A DNA stretch of 64,000 bases. Source: Polaromonas sp. A23 (GTDB lineage Bacteria > Pseudomonadota > Gammaproteobacteria > Burkholderiales > Burkholderiaceae_C). The notes beneath the pieces were generated by a model. The model did no database searches, was not told the origin of the DNA, and saw only the letters and a list, made by a program, of their open reading frames with translations. Every line of letters starts with the position of its first letter. Positions within the stretch are counted from its first letter, which is position 1. Positions 34,681 through 46,982 of the stretch are shown here, one piece after another. Location of the stretch: positions 248,001 through 312,000 of the forward strand of contig NZ_MUNO01000045.1 of NCBI RefSeq assembly GCF_002001015.1, written 5' to 3'. Both the position numbers and the translations under genes were made by a program.

Positions 34681-36150
34681 ATGTCCACCGACAACAAGCC
34701 CCCGGAACCTGCCCGCACGCTGGTGGCCGCGCTGGCTGCTGTGCTACAGGCGCAGCTGATTGAAACCCACATTTCCTGGGTACTGCTGGCGAAGGACACC
34801 GCCTACAAGATCAAGAAGCCGGTGCATCTGCCTTTTGTCAACTACAGCACTCTGCAGGCCCGGCAACATTTCTGCGAAGAGGAAGTTCGGCTGAACCAGC
34901 GGCTCGCACCTTCGCTGTACCTGGGTATGACACGCATCACCGGTACAGCCCACTCACCCGAACTCGACGGAGCCGGACCGGTGCTGGAGTACGCGGTGCG
35001 CATGCGCCGGTTCGCGCCGGGAGCACTGTTCAGCGAAAGGATCGCCGCGCGCACACTGAACAACACAGATATCGACCAACTCGCCGCGCTGCTGGCCGAT
35101 GCGCATGGGAAAGCTCCGCACGCAGATGCCGCAAGCAGCTTTGCCGATACCGGCCATCGCCGGGGCAATGCGCTGGCCGCACTGGAGGGGGTGCGTCCGT
35201 TTGCAAGTGCTGCCGCGCAGGCCGCGCTGCAGAGCTGGATCGAAACCCAGGCTGGGATGCTGGCTCCCCTGTGGGCGTCCCGGAAAGCTGAGGGGCGTGT
35301 GCGCGAATGCCATGGCGACCTGCACCTGGCCAATATCGTTCGTCTTGACGATGGGGTGGCGGCATTTGACTGCATTGAGTTCGACCCGGCACTGCGCTGG
35401 ATCGACGTTCTCGATGACGCGGCCTTTGTGGTGATGGACCTCGCGGCCTACCAACAACGCGACCTGTGCTTTCGTTTTCTCAACGCCTGGCTGGACCGGA
35501 CGGGTGACCATGGCAGCCTGCCCGCCCTGCGTTTTGCAGTCGTGTACCGGGCATTGGTCCGGGCCCAGGTGGCGCACCTGCGGGACCCGGGGAACGATAC
35601 AGCCCGCCGCTATCTGGACGTGGCGCTGGTCTGGGCACAACCGGGCACTGCCTGGCTGTCCATCATGCACGGCCTCCCGGGGTCGGGCAAAACCTACGTC
35701 TCTCAGCGCCTTCTCGAGCAGGAAGGCGCTATCCGGCTGCGCTCGGACGTGGAACGCAAGCGCCTGTACGGCCTGGGCATGCTGGATGATTCGCGTGCCA
35801 AGGGGTTGGACCTTTACGGCGCCAACGTCACTGCGCGCACCTATGGGCAGTTGTTCGGCGTGGCGCGCACGGCATTGCAGGCAGGCTTCCCGGTGATCCT
35901 GGACGCAGCCTTCCCGCATCGCGCCGAACGGGACCAGGCACATGCCCTGGCCCGGGACCTGGGTGTACCGTTTTCCATCGTGCACTGCGAAGCGCCCCTG
36001 CCTGTGTTACGCCAGCGCCTGCTGGCCCGCCGGGGTGACGCATCTGAAGCCAACTTTGCCGTACTGGAGCAATTGCGACCTGGCACCGAAGCGCTGGCTG
36101 ACGACGAACTGCCGTTTTTGCGAACCGTAGCGCCTGGCCCACCGTCCTGA
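34681..36150 (+). CDS. bifunctional APH-like kinase / P-loop ATP-binding protein
   Basis: 489 residues from ATG 34681. The N-terminal half (to about 320) resembles aminoglycoside-phosphotransferase-like kinases: VLLAKDTAYKIKKPV carries a likely ATP lysine, and ECHGDLHLANIVRLDD with CIEFDPALRWIDVLDDAAF are Brenner and DFG-like loops. The C-terminal half has Walker A GLPGSGKT near 330-337 and a zeta-toxin/nucleoside-kinase-like fold. The substrate is not known. It begins the cluster with thymidine/AMP phosphorylase and PRPP synthetase, so a nucleoside or sugar kinase is a fair guess. Confidence 0.82.
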   Translation: MSTDNKPPEPARTLVAALAAVLQAQLIETHISWVLLAKDTAYKIKKPVHLPFVNYSTLQARQHFCEEEVRLNQRLAPSLYLGMTRITGTAHSPELDGAGPVLEYAVRMRRFAPGALFSERIAARTLNNTDIDQLAALLADAHGKAPHADAASSFADTGHRRGNALAALEGVRPFASAAAQAALQSWIETQAGMLAPLWASRKAEGRVRECHGDLHLANIVRLDDGVAAFDCIEFDPALRWIDVLDDAAFVVMDLAAYQQRDLCFRFLNAWLDRTGDHGSLPALRFAVVYRALVRAQVAHLRDPGNDTARRYLDVALVWAQPGTAWLSIMHGLPGSGKTYVSQRLLEQEGAIRLRSDVERKRLYGLGMLDDSRAKGLDLYGANVTARTYGQLFGVARTALQAGFPVILDAAFPHRAERDQAHALARDLGVPFSIVHCEAPLPVLRQRLLARRGDASEANFAVLEQLRPGTEALADDELPFLRTVAPGPPS

Positions 36151-36251
36151 AAGCCCCGGGACATGCGAGTCCCGCAAACATCCCCTGCCGGGCTTGCGTT
36201 TTGTCAAGGCCGGGCATGTCCGTCCTGCCTACAGTGGCGCGAAGGATCTTC

Positions 36252-37775
36252 ATGCCAACCCCATCTCCGCCCACTGTCAACCGCCTGCGCCTGCGCCGGC
36301 TGGGTATCGACACCTACCAGGAACCGGTGCTGTACATGCACCGCGATTGCCCCGTCTGCCATTCGGAAGGGTTCGAAGCGCGGTCTCGTGTGGAACTGCG
36401 GCTCAATGGCCACACCATCGTGGCCACGCTCAATGTGGTGAGCGGGGACTTTCTGTCGCCTGAAGAGGCCGGTCTGTCCGAAGCGGCCTGGCGCTTGCTC
36501 CACGCGCGGCCGGGTGAAGAGGTTTCGCTGCACCATCCAGCGCCACTTGAATCACTGAGCCATGTGCGTGCCAAGGTCTACGGACGTCGCCTGGGTCAGG
36601 CCGCCATTGATGCGGTGATCGGGGACGTGGCAGCCGGACGTTACTCGGATCTGCAGCTCGCGGCCTTCGTCACCGCCTGCGCGGGCGACCATCTGGACAT
36701 GAACGAAACCATCGCACTGACTCGCGCCATGGTCAATGTGGGTGAGCGCATGAGCTGGGGCAAGGGCCTGGTCATGGACAAGCACTGCGTGGGCGGGCTG
36801 CCCGGTAACCGCACCACCATGATCATTGTTCCCATCATCGCGGCCTGCGGGCTGCGCATGCCCAAGACCTCGTCGCGCGCCATCACCTCGCCCGCCGGCA
36901 CCGCCGATACCATGGAAACGCTGGCGCCGGTGGACCTGGACGTCGCGCAGATCCGCCGCGTGGTGGGCCGCACCGGCGGCTGCATTGTTTGGGGCGGCGC
37001 CGTGCGGCTCAGTCCGGCGGACGACATCCTCATCCGGGTCGAGCGCCCGCTGGACCTGGACAGCCAGGGGCAACTCGTCGCTTCGGTCCTGTCCAAGAAA
37101 GCTGCGGCCGGAGCCACCCATGTGCTGATCGACATGCCGGTCGGGCTGACCGCCAAGGTCCGCAGCGCACATGCCGCGCACCAGTTGGGACGGCAGCTTG
37201 AGCAAGTCGGGCAGGCGCTGGGCCTGCAGGTGCGCGTGGTGCAAACCGATGGTGTGGCTCCCGTGGGCCGGGGCATAGGCCCTGCGCTGGAGGCACGCGA
37301 TGTGCTGGCCGTGCTGCGCCGCGAGGCGCAGGCTCCGGACGATCTTGCCTTGCGCGCTCTTGAGCTGGCCGGACAGATTCTTGAGTTCGGAGGTGCCGCG
37401 CAAGCCGGCGCCGGCCTCGCCCAGGCAACGTCGGTGCTGGAGGACGGCCGCGCCTGGCAGAAATTTCAGGACATCTGCGAAGCACAGGGTGGCCTGCGCG
37501 AACCTCCGGTGGCTGCCTACCAACAGCCGGTGACAACCCTGCATGGTGGCACCGTGATTGCCATCGACAACCGGCGCCTGGCGCGTATTGCCAAACTCGC
37601 CGGCGCGCCCACTGCGGCGTGTGCGGGCATCGACATGAACGTGCGGCTCGGTACGGTGGTCGAACGCGGGGACCCGCTGTTCACGCTGCATGCGGCCACA
37701 CCGGGCGAGCTGGCTTATGCCCTGGAATACGCCACCACGCAGCCTGGCGCCGTCCATGTGATGGAGGAAGCCTGA
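36252..37775 (+). CDS. thymidine/AMP phosphorylase family protein
   Basis: 507 residues from ATG 36252 (GAAGGA about 8 bases upstream; earlier TTG and ATG starts are less likely). An N-terminal extension of about 85 residues precedes the phosphorylase core with SDLQLAAFVTACAG, KHCVGGLPGNRTTMIIVPI, TSSRAITSPAGTADTMETL and DGVAPVGRGIGPALEARD. The extension and length match the archaeal-type AMP phosphorylase branch rather than classic DeoA. It would release a base and form ribose-1,5-bisphosphate from a nucleotide, or ribose-1-phosphate from a nucleoside. Its stop shares one base with the next gene's start. Confidence 0.88.
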   Translation: MPTPSPPTVNRLRLRRLGIDTYQEPVLYMHRDCPVCHSEGFEARSRVELRLNGHTIVATLNVVSGDFLSPEEAGLSEAAWRLLHARPGEEVSLHHPAPLESLSHVRAKVYGRRLGQAAIDAVIGDVAAGRYSDLQLAAFVTACAGDHLDMNETIALTRAMVNVGERMSWGKGLVMDKHCVGGLPGNRTTMIIVPIIAACGLRMPKTSSRAITSPAGTADTMETLAPVDLDVAQIRRVVGRTGGCIVWGGAVRLSPADDILIRVERPLDLDSQGQLVASVLSKKAAAGATHVLIDMPVGLTAKVRSAHAAHQLGRQLEQVGQALGLQVRVVQTDGVAPVGRGIGPALEARDVLAVLRREAQAPDDLALRALELAGQILEFGGAAQAGAGLAQATSVLEDGRAWQKFQDICEAQGGLREPPVAAYQQPVTTLHGGTVIAIDNRRLARIAKLAGAPTAACAGIDMNVRLGTVVERGDPLFTLHAATPGELAYALEYATTQPGAVHVMEEA

Positions 37776-38674
37776 TGCTGGTCCTGGCCCTGCCCGGCGC
37801 TGCAGATCTGGCGGCCGGCCTGGCCAGCCGTCTGCACTGCGAACACGCCGAACTGCAGTTGCACCATTTCCCCGATGGTGAAACCGGCGTGCGCATTGAC
37901 GCGCCGGTCAAAGGCCGCTGCGTCGTGCTGGCCGGCAGCCTAGACCAGCCCGACGGCAAGACCCTGCCACTGATTTTTGCCGCCGACGCGGCGCGCGAGC
38001 TGGGCGCACGGCAGGTAGGGCTGGTTGCACCCTACCTGGCCTACATGCGGCAGGACAAACGCTTCCAGCCCGGTGAGGCCGTGACTTCACGCAGCTATGC
38101 CCGGTTGCTGTCTGCTTCGCTGGATTTTCTGGTGACCGTGGACCCGCATCTGCACCGCATCCACAGCCTGGACGAGATTTACACCCTCCGCACACAGGTG
38201 GTACCGGCCGCACCCATGATCGCGCGCTGGCTACGCAGCCACGTGGAAGTGCCCTGGCTGATCGGGCCGGACCAGGAGAGCGAACAGTGGGTCGCCGAAG
38301 TGGCAAGATTGTCCGGCGCCCCCTGGACGGTGCTGGCCAAAACGCGCCGTGGTGACCGTAACGTGGGTGTCCGCCTGGCGAGCCGCGAACGCTGGCCCGG
38401 GCGAACGCCGGTGCTGCTCGACGACATCATCTCCACAGGCCACACCATGCTGGCAGCAACAAGGCTTCTGATCAAAGCAGGCCTGGGCGCACCCCTTTGC
38501 ATCGCCGTGCACGCGCTTCTTGACAGCGATGCACAACGTGAGCTGCTTGCAGCCGGCGTCACACGTGTGGTGAGCTGCGACACGGTTGTCCATCCCACCA
38601 ACGCGATACGCATGGCTTCGCTGCTCGCCCGTGCCGTGCGTCAGCTTCGGGCCGCCACGGAGCCTGCCCCATGA
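37775..38674 (+). CDS. ribose-phosphate pyrophosphokinase family protein
   Basis: 299 residues from ATG 37775 in the overlap TGATG with the phosphorylase stop. The PRPP synthetase core shows YLAYMRQDKRFQPGEAVTSR, VTVDPHLHRIHSLDEIY, the GPDQES loop and the PRPP-binding site VLLDDIISTGHTMLAATRLL. It is shorter and more divergent than housekeeping Prs, nearer to the archaeal class. It makes PRPP from ribose-5-phosphate and ATP, or could run in reverse. The stop overlaps the next start by 4 bases. Confidence 0.9.
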   Translation: MLVLALPGAADLAAGLASRLHCEHAELQLHHFPDGETGVRIDAPVKGRCVVLAGSLDQPDGKTLPLIFAADAARELGARQVGLVAPYLAYMRQDKRFQPGEAVTSRSYARLLSASLDFLVTVDPHLHRIHSLDEIYTLRTQVVPAAPMIARWLRSHVEVPWLIGPDQESEQWVAEVARLSGAPWTVLAKTRRGDRNVGVRLASRERWPGRTPVLLDDIISTGHTMLAATRLLIKAGLGAPLCIAVHALLDSDAQRELLAAGVTRVVSCDTVVHPTNAIRMASLLARAVRQLRAATEPAP

Positions 38675-39264
38675 GCCCCAAACGCATTGTCCTGATCCAG
38701 GGCCACCCCGATGCGACCCGACCCCACCTGTGCCATGCGCTGGCTGCCTCCTACACGGCGGGCGCCGAAGAAGCGGGACATCTCGTGCGCTGTATCAAGG
38801 TTGCCGAACTGGATTTTCCCTTGCTGCGCAGCCAGCAGGCCTGGGAAGGCAGCGCCCTGCCTGCTGACCTGGAGCAGGCACAGGCCGACATCCGCTGGGC
38901 CGAACACATCGTGCTCTTTTTTCCGGTCTGGCTGGGCGACATGCCGGCTCTGCTCAAAGGCTTTCTCGAACAGGTGGCCAGGCCGGACTTTGCTTTTGAG
39001 CAGGAGGCGGGCCAGGCCACCTTCACGAAGAAGGGGCTGAAAAATCGCTCGGCCCGGGTCGTGGTGACCATGGGCATGCCCGCACTGATCTACCGCTGGT
39101 ACTTCAGGGCCCACAGCGTCAAATCGCTCCAGCGCAACATCCTGGGTATTGTCGGCATTGCTCCCGTGCATGAAACGCTGGTCGGCATGGTTGACGATTT
39201 CAAGCCGGCAGACGGCAGCCGCTGGCTGGCAAAACTGCGCCGGCTCGGACAACGCGCGCAATAG
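38671..39264 (+). CDS. NAD(P)H dehydrogenase (quinone), flavodoxin-like
   Basis: 197 residues with a flavodoxin-like fold: IVLIQGHPDATRPHLCHALA at the start (FMN/FAD phosphate loop) and HIVLFFPVWLGDMPALLKGF in the middle, as in NQO/KefF-type enzymes. It would reduce quinones with NAD(P)H in two-electron steps. It overlaps the PRPP synthetase gene by 4 bases (ATGA), which places it in the same operon as the phosphorylase. Confidence 0.88.
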   Translation: MSPKRIVLIQGHPDATRPHLCHALAASYTAGAEEAGHLVRCIKVAELDFPLLRSQQAWEGSALPADLEQAQADIRWAEHIVLFFPVWLGDMPALLKGFLEQVARPDFAFEQEAGQATFTKKGLKNRSARVVVTMGMPALIYRWYFRAHSVKSLQRNILGIVGIAPVHETLVGMVDDFKPADGSRWLAKLRRLGQRAQ

Positions 39265-39305
39265 AAGCTCAGGATCACCTCATTCATCACCCGAGGAAAG
39301 CAAGC

Positions 39306-39474
39306 ATGGCATCCACACCAAGCGCTGTACCCATCGCTGCTGTGCCGGAATATTGCAACGGCACGCGACTTCGTGCGCACCGGCCTGGTGATCACGGCAG
39401 CCGCCATGGTGCTGCTGGTCATCTTCGCGCTGACCTACTGGCCGTGGATAGGCTACATGACCAAGGCGGTCTGA
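39306..39474 (+). pseudogene. possible C-terminal relic of an SLC13/DASS-type transporter
   Basis: The frame ending at 39472-39474 reads NIATARDFVRTGLVITAAAM, then VLLVIFALTYWPWIGYM. This resembles the last membrane helix of SLC13-type permeases, with the typical DF-x-R-x-G lead-in. The only ATG (39306) is in another frame (MASTPSAVPIAAVPEY), so a frameshift at about 39355 would be needed. It could instead be an intact single-helix peptide with an unusual start. Upstream transporter sequence is absent. Confidence 0.4.
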
Positions 39475-39512
39475 CCCACCCGGATATGGAAACGGAAACA
39501 AGGAGAAAAGAC

Positions 39513-40163
39513 ATGACCACACTGACCAAGCTTGCTCTCGGCATGATGGGCAAGTTGCGGCCGCAGCCTGCCCTCGGAAATTCCGATGCCCTGATCACCC
39601 TGCCGCAGCCCGACAGGAAGGCAGGGCTGCCCCTGATGCAGGCCCTGGCGAAACGCCAGTCCGGCCGCGACTACAAGCCGGACGCTCTGCCGATGGAGCT
39701 GCTGTCCGGACTGCTGTGGGCAGCCTGTGGCGTCAACCGCGCCGACGGCGGACGCACAGCGCCCTCGGCCCTCAACGCCCAGGAGATTGACATTTTTGTG
39801 GCCCTGCCTGCAGGTGCCTACCGCTACAACGCCAGCAGCCACCGGCTGCATCTGGTCGCCGGCGCTGACCTGAGGCGCGTGACCGGCTACCAGGATTTCG
39901 TCGACACCGCGCCGCTGGATCTTGTTTTCGTTGCCAACTACCCGCGCATGGGACTGGTCCCTGCTGCACAGCGAGAAGCCTACGCGCATGTGGCGGCCGG
40001 CGCCATCACACAGAACGTCTATCTGTTTGCGGCCAGCACCGGCCTGGCGACGGTGATCCGGGCCTGGATAGACCGCAGTGCCATCGCCGATGCCCTGGGG
40101 CTGACACACGACCAGCAGGTTCTGCTGTCGCAAACGGTGGGTTATCCGACGGACACCTCATGA
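39513..40163 (+). CDS. nitroreductase family protein
   Basis: 216 residues from ATG 39513, with AAGGAGAAAAGAC just upstream. The nitroreductase/SagB-like fold shows LAKRQSGRDYKPDALPMELLSGLLWAACGVNR, TAPSALNAQEIDIFVALPAGAYRY and AAGAITQNVYLFAASTGLATV. It should be an FMN-dependent NAD(P)H oxidoreductase; the substrate is unknown. It lies between the relic and a membrane protein of unknown function in the low-oxygen island. Confidence 0.9.
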   Translation: MTTLTKLALGMMGKLRPQPALGNSDALITLPQPDRKAGLPLMQALAKRQSGRDYKPDALPMELLSGLLWAACGVNRADGGRTAPSALNAQEIDIFVALPAGAYRYNASSHRLHLVAGADLRRVTGYQDFVDTAPLDLVFVANYPRMGLVPAAQREAYAHVAAGAITQNVYLFAASTGLATVIRAWIDRSAIADALGLTHDQQVLLSQTVGYPTDTS

Positions 40164-40185
40164 CGCGGCGCGCGGGAGAATTTGC

Positions 40186-40788
40186 ATGAACGAAAAAATC
40201 GGCGAACTGATAGAGCGCGTCCGCCAGCTTGAGGAGGACATGGAGCAGGAACTCAGGCGCCGCCGGCTGGCCCTCAACGCCGATTTCGAGGACCGGCGCA
40301 TCCGTTTCGAGCAAGAAGTCCTTGAACAGCAACGCCGCTTCAAAATCGGACTGGCCGCCTATATCCTGGGCGCGGACTGGCGCCATGCGGTTAGCGCTCC
40401 AGTCATCTACTCCCTTATTTTTCCGCTACTGATACTGGACCTGTTCCTGATCATCTACCAATACACCTGTTTTCCGCTGTACGGCATCACACGCATCCGC
40501 AGGCGTGACTACCTGGTGTTTGACCGGACCCATCTGGCTTACCTGAACCTGCTGGAGAAAATCAATTGCGCCTATTGCTCCTACGCCAGCGGCCTGGCTG
40601 CATACCTCCGGGAAGTGGTGGGCCGCACTGAACAGTACTGGTGCCCCATCAAACACGCGAGACGCGTGCTCCATGCCCACCCCTACTACAGCAACTTCAC
40701 CGACTATGGAGACGCGCCAGCCTATCGCGAAGGCCTGCAGGCTTTGCGGTCCGGGCTTGCCGCGCTTGATACGCACGAGAAGAAGTGA
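40186..40788 (+). CDS. unknown membrane protein with coiled coil and cysteines
   Basis: 200 residues. An N-terminal charged coiled coil (about residues 2-55, LIERVRQLEEDMEQELRRRR) precedes one or two membrane segments (APVIYSLIFPLLILDLFLIIYQY, about 70-95). The C-terminal soluble part has several Tyr and Cys (KINCAYCSYASG, then YWCPIKHARRV), which may bind a metal or cofactor. It begins 22 bases after the nitroreductase stop and is probably co-transcribed with it. I do not recognise the family; conservation in low-oxygen loci would be informative. Confidence 0.8.
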   Translation: MNEKIGELIERVRQLEEDMEQELRRRRLALNADFEDRRIRFEQEVLEQQRRFKIGLAAYILGADWRHAVSAPVIYSLIFPLLILDLFLIIYQYTCFPLYGITRIRRRDYLVFDRTHLAYLNLLEKINCAYCSYASGLAAYLREVVGRTEQYWCPIKHARRVLHAHPYYSNFTDYGDAPAYREGLQALRSGLAALDTHEKK

Positions 40789-40812
40789 CTCGCAGCACAC
40801 CCGAGCCGCTCC

Positions 40813-40864
40813 TGTTTTCATAGCTTATAGCGCACTGTCCATAGGGACTCAGGTCACTTTTGAC
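40813..40864 (+). repeat. 60-bp interspersed repeat, copy 3 (diverged)
   Basis: TTTTCATAGCTTATAGCGCA is followed by GGGACTCAGGTCACTTTT; the order of blocks is as in copies 1 and 2 but less exact. It lies between the convergent membrane-protein and Rieske genes. Confidence 0.55.
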
Positions 40865-40868
40865 TGAA

Positions 40869-41525
40869 TCAGGCAGCGCTGTCAGCGTCCTCGCCGATCA
40901 GCAGCGTGCCATCTGCGATGTACCGGTGCGGCGGCACCTCCAGGTTCGTCGGTGCAGGCTTGTTCTTGAACACCCGCCCCGCCAGATCAAACGTGGAACC
41001 ATGGCAAGGACAGAAAAAACCACCCGACCAGTCCGCGCCCAGGCTTGGGTTTCCGGTACCGGCAGGCACCTGGTTGGGTGAACACCCCAGGTGAGTGCAT
41101 ATGCCCACACCCACAAACACCTCGGGTTTGATGGAGCGCTGCGGGTTGCGCGCGTAGTCGGGTTGCTGGTCTTTTCCGGAGTCCGGATCGGCCAGGCCTG
41201 CATCCAGCCCGGCCAGGCCCGCCAGCATGTCCGGCGTACGGCGCATGATCCACACGGGCTTGCCGCGCCATTCCACCGTCTTGATGCCGCCGGGCGGTAT
41301 GTCGGAAATATCAACCTCCACGCTGGCACCCATGGCACGCGCTCGCTCACTGGGGGCAAGGCTGGATACCAGGGGAACGGCAACGGCGGCAACACCAACA
41401 CCAGCAGTTGCCGCGGTGATCAGCACGATCTGGCGGCGTGCGGCATCAGGCGCACCCTGACCGGTGGGGTGATCAGTGGTAGCCGGAGATGTGGGATGCG
41501 AGGGAAGAGTCAAGGCTTGGTTCAT
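40869..41525 (-). CDS. Rieske iron-sulfur protein (PetA-like), solitary
   Basis: 218 residues from ATG 41525. An N-terminal RRQIVLITAATAGVGVAAVA segment is a Tat-type membrane anchor. The 2Fe-2S motifs are C143-x-H145-x2-C148 (ICTHLGCSP) and C172-x-C174-H175 (CPCHGSTFD), as in bc1 Rieske proteins. No cytochrome b or c1 gene is adjacent, so this is either an extra bc1 Rieske subunit or a partner of another quinol or sulfide-linked enzyme. It is the last gene of the sulfide operon side, separated from the OsmC gene by a hairpin-containing gap. Confidence 0.9.
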   Translation of the reverse strand: MNQALTLPSHPTSPATTDHPTGQGAPDAARRQIVLITAATAGVGVAAVAVPLVSSLAPSERARAMGASVEVDISDIPPGGIKTVEWRGKPVWIMRRTPDMLAGLAGLDAGLADPDSGKDQQPDYARNPQRSIKPEVFVGVGICTHLGCSPNQVPAGTGNPSLGADWSGGFFCPCHGSTFDLAGRVFKNKPAPTNLEVPPHRYIADGTLLIGEDADSAA

Positions 41526-41571
41526 AGGAATTTTCCATGTTGACGGAGGGAACACTGCGCTTCGGGAATTC

Positions 41572-41600
41572 GATCATCGACGGACAAGCCGTCGATGATC
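41572..41600. repeat. 12-bp perfect inverted repeat upstream of the Rieske gene
   Basis: GATCATCGACGG (41572-41583) is mirrored by CCGTCGATGATC (41589-41600) around a 5-base loop. It lies between the OsmC stop (41661) and the Rieske start (41525). It is not followed by a T run, so it is more likely an operator or mRNA processing hairpin than a classic terminator. Confidence 0.7.
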
Positions 41601-41660
41601 TACTATGTTTTTAATAGCTAAATCTCCTTTCCATACAAGGGCCAGCAAGCGTTTTGATAC

Positions 41661-42107
41661 CTATTTCAGGCGCTGGCCGATACTGTCTGAAATTTCGATG
41701 GTGATCGGAATGCCCTTCCCCACACTCTGGGTGACCGTGCAGAACGCCTCGAACTGCTCGAGCACGCGGTCCAGGTGCTGCAGCGAGGCCGCCGGCACAC
41801 CCAGCGTCAATTGCGCGGTCATGGCCAGCACACGCAGATGCCCTTCCGGGTTGCGGCCCACCTGCGAGGTGATGTCGCAACGTATCGGCTCCGGGGCCTG
41901 CTTGAACTTGCGCAGCGCAAACAGCAGCGAATCGCTCAGGCAATTGCCGACGGCCGCGCTGAGAAGCTGCACCGGCGAGGGCCCGAGACCCGTCCCCAGC
42001 GGTGCCGGTTCATCGCCGGTCAATACCGGAATGTCGCCACCGAAGTGAATGTCAAACCGGTAGTCGTGTTGCTGAACCAGGCTGACTTGGACAAGGGTGT
42101 CGCTCAT
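41661..42107 (-). CDS. OsmC/Ohr family protein
   Basis: 148 residues from ATG 42107. The family's two reactive cysteines are Cys56 (AAVGNCLSDSL) and Cys123 (EAFCTVTQSV). OsmC-type proteins reduce organic hydroperoxides or handle persulfides. It starts 2 bases after the DUF2892 stop. Position in an operon with sulfide:quinone reductase suggests a sulfur or thiol role. A longer reading overlaps the upstream gene and is rejected. Confidence 0.9.
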   Translation of the reverse strand: MSDTLVQVSLVQQHDYRFDIHFGGDIPVLTGDEPAPLGTGLGPSPVQLLSAAVGNCLSDSLLFALRKFKQAPEPIRCDITSQVGRNPEGHLRVLAMTAQLTLGVPAASLQHLDRVLEQFEAFCTVTQSVGKGIPITIEISDSIGQRLK

Positions 42108-42109
42108 GC

Positions 42110-42334
42110 TCAGGCGCCGCAGGGCAGCTTGGACTCGGGCACGCCCAGCTTCTTCAGGATGAAGCCGAGCGGACAGACGTTGGTGAAACCAAATTGGAAC
42201 AAGTTGGCCCCCACAAAGGCGGTGAAGGCCAGGGCCCACTTGCTTACGAACACCGGGCTGCCCTCGACACCGAGCGCGAGAGACACCAGGATGAACAGGC
42301 CGGCAATGATGCGGATGTAACGTTCGACGGTCAT
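42110..42334 (-). CDS. DUF2892 (YgaP transmembrane-domain) protein
   Basis: 74 residues matching the YgaP-type two-helix membrane domain: YIRIIAGLFILVSLALG, then WALAFTAFVGANLFQFGFTN and a C-terminal CPLGFILKKLGV. In YgaP this part anchors a rhodanese, but here it stands alone. Genes like this are common companions of sulfide oxidation genes. It lies 32 bases after the SQR stop and 2 before OsmC. Confidence 0.9.
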   Translation of the reverse strand: MTVERYIRIIAGLFILVSLALGVEGSPVFVSKWALAFTAFVGANLFQFGFTNVCPLGFILKKLGVPESKLPCGA

Positions 42335-42366
42335 GAAATTCTCCAGAGGGTTAAAAAAGGTTGGTT

Positions 42367-46981
<4,615 letters not shown>

Positions 46982-46982
46982 C

